Below are positions 57,116 to 64,000 of a stretch of DNA of 64,000 nucleotides, piece after piece; position 1 is the first letter of the stretch, and the number at the start of each line of letters is the position of its first letter. The position numbers and the translations under genes were made by a program. The notes below the pieces were generated by a model. That model was not told the DNA's origin. It saw only the letters and a program-made list of their open reading frames with translations, and made no database searches. The DNA lies in the NCBI RefSeq assembly GCF_964355755.1, contig NC_092679.1:560001-624000 (forward strand), written 5' to 3'. The stretch is from Antedon mediterranea. Its lineage: Eukaryota; Echinodermata; Crinoidea; Comatulida; Antedonidae.

Positions 57116-57160
57116 CTTGTACATGATACATTCATTTATGTTTTATACATTCACTTACAT

Positions 57161-57229
57161 TCATGTTGTTTCTTTTTTACCAATATCTTTCAAAGACAAC
57201 TTTCCGGATCCTCTTTGTAATGGTTGAGC
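57161..57229 (-). CDS. NDUFAF5: NDUFAF5, last coding exon
   Basis: On the minus strand a TTTTTTTTTGCAG acceptor is followed at 57229 by 22 codons and TGA: AQPLQRGSGKLSLKDIGKKE and TT. Family members end with a short segment after the conserved IGWKxxxSQ stretch, containing an RGSxxxSxxELG-like motif, and this peptide fits it (RGSGKLSLKDIGK). The upstream exon at 62223-62305 ends in phase 0 after SQ, which joins correctly to AQPLQ. The intron between them is 4993 bases long and contains the foldback element, a MITE-2 and minisatellites. Too small for ordinary gene finding; recognition rests on splice borders, phase and the two-exon match. Confidence 0.82.
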   Translation of the reverse strand, partial: AQPLQRGSGKLSLKDIGKKETT

Positions 57230-59237
57230 CTGCAAAAAAAAATGAATGCGATGAATTGTAGTTTTACCAATACATTATTTATAATTACATTACATCACAT
57301 GTATAAACTTAATTAGACTTGCCCTAAGTCTATAGTTGTTGTACTATTGTATGTTTAGTCCAACAGCCAGCTTTTTAATTCTTTCCAGAAAACTCAAGTG
57401 TTATATGAAATATATAACCTTAATATAATTTCATTTGGATCTTAATATCATACTAATATTTAGTACTTTCGATCTATTAAAAAAAAGACAAAAAAAATTT
57501 CTTCTGAAATATAGCCTATAATGTATGATAAATATAATATAATATGTGTGCCTTAAAGGAAAGATTTTGATTTTGATAAAACATTTTTACCGTTGTTTTT
57601 AAACATAATATTGGTGTTATTTGACCTCTGTAAAACTACAGTGTAATATGAAATATTTATTATTTTATATTTGAATCTTATAAAGTAAATTATAATTTGC
57701 ACAGGATGTTGGCAGATCCTTGCGACTAAATCATCATTTAAATCGTTCTTAAAAGATGCTGCTTATTACAAATTGACTTAATTTCTATCACATACTTAAA
57801 CATTTGTACACTAATGCCTTGGTGTCTATTTTCACATTACACAGATTTCTGTGAGTACAGATTCTGCTGCACAGATCCTTTGATACTGAACACGGACGAT
57901 TTGGTTACAAACAACTTGCAGAATTACATAATATGTATATGGACGAAATAATGATTCTTGAAAAGACCTACTCAAATATTGAGACGTGAGAACTCAGCAT
58001 TTTGCAATTAATACAAAAATATTGATAAACGGATGAATTTAATAAGATGAATGATGTATATTTGAATATTAAATAAGACATAATACCATATTCAGCTCAT
58101 GTTATTAAGCATGAGACATAGTAAAATAAATACCATATTCAGCTCATAAGTATGTGGCATATAGTAAAACAATACAATATGCAGCTCATGTTATTAGGCA
58201 TGAAACTTATACAGTGTTTAGAAATCAATTCTGGACAATTAAGCACGATACCAACTCTATGATGAATCTAATCTACCGGTATTCATTAATATAAATAAAT
58301 AAATGTCCTACAGTATGTTTTACCTTTATCAATCCAGATAGCCTGTCATTACTATTGTTAACATTTGATGGCTATACCACTATTAGACAGGATTTTATTT
58401 TAACATTTTTGTTTAAATCCTGGTTGGAGGCAATTTTTTCCAGTTAAAGTTGATGGGGGGGGGGGGGGGGGTAAATCGGGATGGAGGTAAATCTTGATGG
58501 CAAAACTAGCTTCGATAAAAACATTGATAGTAAAAAAAGTACCACATATTCAGATTATGTAATGTACAGTATATGAATCAATCATCAATAGCAAAGGAAA
58601 GGCACTACTCTCTAAGACAATAATCCAGTTTAAACTTATTCTCTCTTTTTTAACTTATTATATAAATGTTATCTAAGTTCATTTTAACCAGTATTTTCAT
58701 TTAAAAAAACCTATGCGATAGCTTTAGTTTAATGATGTATTGAGATAGCTTAGTTTAATGATGTATGACTACATTCATTATGTTTGTTAACTTGCCTGAT
58801 AAATTATTTAATAATACTAATAAAAGCAGTATTATTTTATAGATGTAATTATATTTAAACTGTGGTTTACGAGTCTTGTAACGAATAAATTTATTTATAA
58901 ACATATTGCTATTGGATGACAATATCAACATTGTCCCACAAAGGGGACATTGTTGTTTTTCAAAAGGTCCAGCATAAAAGCTAACAACATACATGATTAT
59001 ATAATACATCGTTTCTTAAAAATAGTAAAAAATGTTAAAATTAAATAGTCTAAAATAATACTAAAATGTGAAAACCATACATTAAAAATATACAAAATTA
59101 TGATTAAAAATCCAAGTCAACAAAGATGTTCATAAAATTATATAATAAATAATGTTAACTGAAATCTTAGCATTTCTCAATAGATATTTAGTTTTGATTT
59201 TAGTTTTGTGTTAATTATTGTACAGTCAAGTAAACCA
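57230..59237 (-). other. NDUFAF5 intron, 3' part; short repeats and an 18-G run
   Basis: 58080-58205 holds three loose copies of ATACCATATTCAGCTCATG. 58455-58472 is an uninterrupted run of about 18 G. The minus-strand frame at 58755-59009 has no homolog I recognise and no good splice borders. Otherwise AT-rich. Confidence 0.55.
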
Positions 59238-59239
59238 GT

Positions 59240-59371
59240 GGTTAACATATTGGCGCTACATAATATCGGTACAGGTTAACATATTGGCACTGCATAATAT
59301 CGGTACAGGTTAACATATTGGCGCTGCATAATATCGGTACAGGTTAACATATTGGCACTGCATAATATCGA
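59240..59371. repeat. Tandem repeat, 34 bp unit, 4 copies
   Basis: The unit is GGTTAACATATTGGCGCTGC followed by ATAATATCGGTACA. It lies about 20 bp outside the left end of the foldback element. Confidence 0.92.
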
Positions 59372-59392
59372 ATTAAATTTTAGAAAGAGTAG

Positions 59393-60399
59393 GGGGTAAC
59401 CTATGGAACGCCTCCTCTGCCTTCAGTTCACATTTATCATGCATTACACACCAATCGTCATGCAGTACACACCAATGGTCATGCAGTACACACCAATGGT
59501 CATGCAGTACACACCAATCGTCATGCAGTACACACCAAACGTCATGCAGTACACACCAATCGTCATGCAGTACACACCAATCGTCATGCAGTACACACCA
59601 AACGTCATGCAGTACACACCAATCGTCATGCAGTACACACCAATCGTCATGCAGTACACACCAATCGTCATGCAGTACACACCAATCGTCATGCAGTACA
59701 CACCAAACATCATGCAGTACACACCAATCGTCATGCAGTACACACCAAACGTCATGCACTACACACCAATCGTCATGCAGTACACACCAATCGTCATGCA
59801 GTACACACCAATCGTCATGCAGTACACACCAAACATCATGCAGTACACACCAAACGTCATGCAGTACACACCAATCGTCATGCAGTACACACCAATCGTC
59901 ATGCAGTACACACCAATCGTCATGCAGTACACACCAATCGTCATGCAGTCAAATATTGCATAATCTATACCGCCACCTATCGACAAAATCGAATATCAGG
60001 TGACGTTTATTAGACGGCTGTAAAACTAAGGCTATACAAATGTTATACTACAGCAACTCACGCTGTCTACTACTACACCGCACATGCTTTACGTCCTATA
60101 GATTCCAAGATTTCTTTAATAGTTTTTTCAAGCCATTTTAGTTATAAAGCACGTGCGGTGTAGTAGTAGACATCGAGTTGCTGTAGTATAATGTTTGAAT
60201 AGCCTTAGTTTTACAGCCGTCTAATAAACGTCACGTGATATTCGATTTTGTCGATAGGTGGCGGTATAAATTACGCAATATTTGACTGCATGACGATTGG
60301 TGTGTACTGCATGACGATTGGTGTGTACTGCATGACGATTGGTGTGTACTGCATGATAAATGTGAACTGAAGGCAGAGGAGGCGTTCCATAGTAACCCC
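59393..60399. mobile_element. Foldback (long inverted repeat) element, about 1 kb
   Basis: The two ends are inverted copies: GGGGTAACCTATGGAACGCC and CCTCTGCCTTCAGTTCACA on the left; the complement to TATAGTAACCCC on the right. Inner arms 59947-60093 and 60143-60290 are again complementary, for example CCGCCACCTATCGACAAAATCGA, TTTATTAGACGGCTGTAAAACTAAGGCTAT and CTACTACTACACCGCAC. About 50 bases form the central loop (60093-60143). A 21 bp minisatellite lies within each arm at the same place, with about 24 copies on the left and 3 on the right. There is no coding frame. The RNA of this region would form a long hairpin inside the NDUFAF5 intron. Confidence 0.9.
59437..59951. repeat. Minisatellite, 21 bp unit, about 24 copies, inside the foldback left arm
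   Basis: The unit is CATGCAGTACACACCAATCG plus T, with ACG and ATC/GGT variants. The right arm of the same element (60286-60353) holds three inverted copies. Frames on both strands are open because of the period (QYTPIVM and GVYCMTI peptides); rejected as genes. Confidence 0.95.
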
Positions 60400-60886
60400 A
60401 TTGTCTAAGACCATGACTAATAATTACGGAAACTACTATGTACGAAACAAGATTAAATTAAATTAAATTAATATGTACAAGACAGTTCAATAAACTCAAT
60501 ATATAAAAAAAATGAAAAATAGAAACATGAGGCCTTGGCCTGGTATAGATGATAGCACACAGCAGCAACAATTCATCTGGGTAAAATAATAATATGGACT
60601 GTTGTCTATATGACTTGATTGATAGAATTCATAACATGTATACATAGTAATTACATAAGATCAAGTATTTACTTCTATATCATTAAATATTAATAACTAT
60701 AAATGTACTCTAACACAACGTCGTCAGTAAAAATTACTTTATTGGTGCCGATTCACACTCATGGGATTAACAACAAAACAAATACAAACATATTCCATTG
60801 AAACTCAAGCTTGGAGAGGATAACATGCTTCTCCCAAATTTAACAACATCTTTTCAAATTGAGTTCACGACATGACTCTAAAGATG
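60400..60886. other. No gene seen
   Basis: AT-rich NDUFAF5 intron without recognisable features. Confidence 0.5.
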
Positions 60887-61022
60887 TCTACACTATAAAA
60901 TCTTATGTGACAAAAAAGTGTGATATGCCCAAATATGGTAGTGATGTGACATCATCATGTCCATATATGGGCACATCACATTTTATTGTCACATAAAGTT
61001 TGATAGTGTAAACAGAGCTTAA
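60887..61022. mobile_element. MITE-2 copy, nearly intact palindrome
   Basis: GATGTCTACACTATAAAATCTTATGTGACAAAAAAGTGTGATATGCCCAAATATGG on the left and CCATATATGGGCACATCACATTTTATTGTCACATAAAGTTTGATAGTGTAAACAGAGCTTAA on the right. It is the best example of the family's inner palindrome. Confidence 0.8.
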
Positions 61023-62222
61023 GTGATTATTTAAAAATGATTCTACTAAAGTTTAATGTCAAGCCTATAGCCTCAAGCAGATGTGATGCTAAAGAGGTCT
61101 AACCATTTAGAACTAACTGGTCTAGCCTTATAATTCTGTTTTGCCCATTTTGTGGACAAACAAACCCCAAACTGTAAAACTGGCTACGGGCTCGATTGTA
61201 TCATTTGTAATCTAGTTGAATTAATTAATAAACGAAACAAAATAAAAAACAAATTATGACAAAAGCTTCTAGAAAAGCTTTTTAAAAGCTGAACAGACAG
61301 CAGACAGTAATGGTAGACAAACAGCAACCAAGAACCGGATGCAAATTAATACAGCATTCATTGAATGACTTGGCCTAGATTAATATATATTGTTTCTCCT
61401 TATGAATATTTTATAATTTTCTTAAGACTGATTGCATGTTTACAAATTAACATGTAATCCAAAATTAAATGTTGATTTGGAATGGCATCTAGTGTGGGGT
61501 GATTGCATAACAAAAAGAAAATGGCAGACATGTTTTTTAAATACTTTTAATTCTATATGCAATTTCATTAGTTTTAATTAGTGTAATAACCGTACCAAAA
61601 TTCACATTTCAATTAACATAAGAAATTGAATACCCTATTGTTATTTTAAAAAGATCTTTTAATATTTGCATTTTCATAATTAAATGTCAACTAACTTATG
61701 TCAATATAATAACAACTAAATTGGGATTTCATATTGAGTTGAATGCATATTAGAAATGGAAAAATATATGAATTGGCTCATTTTAAAAACAATTCAAACG
61801 TGTGACTCAGGTATACTAATACACCATATATGGTGGAGTAGCTCTAGGCTAATAATGCTAAATAATGATTTTATTAGAATAATGACAATTTCATGTTTTC
61901 TATTGTCTGTATAATGTATGCATTTCATCAGCCTTTGGCTGGCTCTCCTATGACTTAAATACATCTTAAATTATTATGATATTAATAAATAAATGTTTAA
62001 CTGTTGCTATGAATAGAGGTGAATTGCCTAAGCTTAGAGACCCGACAAATTCTCTATTTAAAAAAAACCTTATAAGCAGCAACATGGCTGGCAACAACTT
62101 TGCTCCTGAGCCGCTATAACTAATAACTGAATTTCAATTTTAGATTTAATATTAAACAGGTAATGATACTTTGTGAATACTATAAGATGGTATGATATAT
62201 ACCGTACTATGTCAATACTTAC
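61023..62222 (-). other. NDUFAF5 intron, 5' part; no other features
   Basis: AT-rich, without coding or repeat signals that I recognise. The intron starts with the donor GTAAGTATTG on the minus strand at 62222. Confidence 0.6.
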
Positions 62223-62305
62223 TTGTGATTTGTCAGGCTTCCAACCAATCATAAAATAGAGTTCAAATGTAGCGGGAACTGTACCATCTTCATTTCCATA
62301 CATGT
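62223..62305 (-). CDS. NDUFAF5: NDUFAF5, penultimate coding exon
   Basis: NDUFAF5 is a mitochondrial methyltransferase-fold protein that acts in early assembly of respiratory complex I by hydroxylating an arginine of the NDUFS7 subunit. This 83-base exon is bounded by CTTTTCTTAG (acceptor) and CACAA then GTAAGT (donor). It encodes, after two bases that finish a split codon (probably GAC), MYGNEDGTVPATFELYFMIG and WKPDKSQ. YxNEDGxVPATxxxxxMIGWK is the signature of the NDUFAF5 C-terminal region. The exon begins in phase 2 and ends in phase 0; the next exon is at 57161-57229. Upstream exons with the methyltransferase domain are not in the window, so the gene continues past the right edge. The open frame extending beyond the exon on both sides is intron. 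Confidence 0.88.
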
Positions 62306-62354
62306 CTAAGAAAAGGAAAGTCACTAGTTTTAAACTCTGAAAAGTAATAACGGT

Positions 62355-62640
62355 ATCAAATGGCTGAGCGGTTTAGGCAGGGGCGTCGCAAATGAGACAC
62401 TCCTCAACAATTGATCTGGTGGTAGAACAAGTCTTCTAAACTGCATGACCAGTGTACACATCTTGCTCATGTGCACTTAAAGAACCCAGTGCATCCTTCA
62501 GAAGAGTATGGGGTCAATGCTCATGTGCACTTAAAGAACCCAGTGCATCCTTCAGAAGAGTATGGGGTCACCATGGTTTTATATTCCATCTCAGTCCATG
62601 TCATTCATGCTACAGTCGGTGTTGCACTGACGCTGCAATG
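62355..62640 (+). mobile_element. tRNA-derived SINE with internal duplication
   Basis: ATGGCTGAGCGGTTTAGGC is a tRNA-Leu-like A-box. A canonical B-box is not visible. The body has TGGTGGTAGAACAAGTCTTCT, CCAGTGTACACA, and then a 53 bp segment given twice (GCTCATGTGCACTTAAAGAA...GAGTATGGGGTC at 62466 and 62519). The body phrases match the minus-strand SINE at 43356-43575. The end GGGTCTGTAGATCCTAATC runs directly into the 23 bp satellite. Confidence 0.65.
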
Positions 62641-62647
62641 GGTCTGT

Positions 62648-63384
62648 AGATCCTAATCTTATCATAATGAAGATCCTAATCTTATCATAATGAAGATCCT
62701 AATCTTATCATAATGAAGATCCTAATCTTATCATAAATGAGATCCTAATCTTATCATAATCAAGATCCTAATCTTATCATAATCAAGATCCTAATCTTAT
62801 CATAATCAAGATTCTAATCTTATCATAATCAAGATCCTAATCTTATCATAATCAAGATCCTAATCTTATCATAATCAAGATCCTAATCTTATCATAATCA
62901 AGATTCTAATCTTATCATAATCAAGATCCTTCTCTTATCATAATCAAGATCCTAATCTTATCATAATCAAGATCCTAATCTTATCATAATCAAGATCCTA
63001 ATCTTATCATAATCAAGATCCTAATCTTATCATAATCAAGATCCTAATCTTATCATAATCAAGATCCTAATCTTATCATAATCAAGATTCTAATCTTATC
63101 ATAATCAAGATCCTTCTCTTATCATAATCAAGATCCTAATCTTATCATAATCAAGATCCTAATCTTACCATAATCAAGATCCTAATCTTATCATAATCAA
63201 GATCCTAATCTTATCATAATCAAGATCCTAATCTTATCATAATCAAGATCCTAATCTTATCATAATCAAGATTCTAATCTTATCATAATCAAGATCCTTC
63301 TCTTATCATAATCAAGATCCTAATCTTATCATAATCAAGATCCTAATCTTACCATAATCAAGATCCTAATCTTATCATAATCAA
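62648..63384. repeat. Satellite, 23 bp unit, about 32 copies, with a 184 bp higher-order period
   Basis: The unit is AGATCCTAATCTTATCATAA plus TCA. Variant units recur at fixed distance: AGATTCTAATC at 62901, 63085 and 63269; GATCCTTCTCTTA one unit after each; CTTACCATAA near 63165 and 63349. All spacings are 184 = 8 x 23, so blocks of eight units were amplified together. The left edge uses an older variant (ATAATGAAG). Confidence 0.95.
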
Positions 63385-64000
63385 TGTATATGACTATATA
63401 ACACCCACTCCAATCCAGCTTAAGCAATATAAAACAACTACCTAGGGAACCTAATACAACCATTAGACAACATCACTAACAGGATCTACTCAAGGCCTTC
63501 TGGGATAGATATCCTCCACATGGAATCAGCCATTAATTAAACCAGACGTGTGGATTCACTCGAACCCAATCTAATCTTTAGGGCTCTACTGGTGAGATTG
63601 TGTGAATGTCAAACCATGCTAAGTTATTCTTAATGTGATTTTATGTGGGTTCTATAAATAAACTACTTTAGCCAAACAATACATGTGATTGATCAACTGA
63701 TGAAGAAGTATTCCACATGATGATATGTGACACTGTATTATAGAATTTGCCTATGAAACACTGGACATAATGGTATGAGGAGATACAATAGAGAGAATAA
63801 ACTTTGATATAATACTGGCATAACATGTGATATATGTGACACTCTTATTACAGAATTTGCCTATGACACAGGACATATCATGAGGAGATACAGTACAGAG
63901 AATCCGGTAAATCATGGACTAAATACTTCCTTCACATATAAAATACAGAATAAAATTACAATTTGTTATAACATAACATCAAATGATATAAACATTTGTA
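63385..64000. other. Right edge; about 120 bp duplication, inside NDUFAF5 upstream intron
   Basis: GATATGTGACACT...AGAATTTGCCTATGA...GACAT...GAGGAGATACA occurs at 63722-63788 and again at 63831-63894, with related flanks. No exon of NDUFAF5 preceding 62305 is recognisable here, so the intron probably continues past the window. Confidence 0.5.

Noticed and set aside
58755-59009. 84-codon minus-strand frame with a CPLCG motif
   Set aside because: A single CxxC pair is not a zinc-binding domain; splice borders are absent and it sits inside the NDUFAF5 intron.
59373-59986. Open frames of 103-186 codons (QYTPIVM / GVYCMTI repeats)
   Set aside because: These are translations of the 21 bp minisatellite in the foldback arm.

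Overview
This is AT-rich nuclear DNA from an animal. The support is spliceosomal introns with GT-AG borders, a rhodopsin-class receptor, two exons of a mitochondrial complex I assembly gene, and CR1-group LINE tails, tRNA-derived SINEs, Penelope-like fragments and palindromic MITEs. The repeat content and the style of the receptor suggest a marine invertebrate deuterostome, perhaps an echinoderm. That last step is inference, not proof.

Host genes are few and all lie on the minus strand. (1) 1341-2651 encodes a complete 436-residue muscarinic-acetylcholine-receptor-like GPCR in one coding exon. A strong 3' splice site lies five bases before its ATG, so its 5' UTR must come from upstream exons. 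Two well-bordered, apparently non-coding minus-strand exons at 10291-10428 and 27385-27462 are candidates for that leader. (2) 62223-62305 and 57161-57229 are the last two coding exons of NDUFAF5, separated by a 5 kb intron; the rest of the gene lies beyond the right edge. No other host coding exon was recognised.

Everything else is intron or intergenic DNA full of repeats. Main classes: about 17 copies or half-copies of a palindromic MITE (here MITE-1, ends AAGCTTGGTTCCC, TA target); six copies of a second palindromic MITE (MITE-2, ends AAAGCTCTGTCTAC); a 1 kb foldback element at 59393-60399; about twenty minisatellite or satellite arrays with periods of 18 to 95 bp; four or five decayed LINE 3' ends; several tRNA-derived SINEs; and two inverted copies of a Penelope-like fragment.

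The most interesting signal is at 34673-34981: a complete hammerhead ribozyme (three stems, full catalytic core, GUC cleavage site) at the end of a 277 bp unit whose other end carries the 3' part of the same ribozyme. This is the layout expected of an animal retrozyme, a non-autonomous retroelement that makes small circular RNAs. Next to it, and again at 26650-26860, Penelope-like fragments carry related hammerhead-like cores. A second theme is that minisatellites grow out of transposon parts: a 31 bp array copied from the MITE-1 terminus, a 21 bp array inside the foldback arm, and a 21 bp array interrupting a MITE-1 copy.
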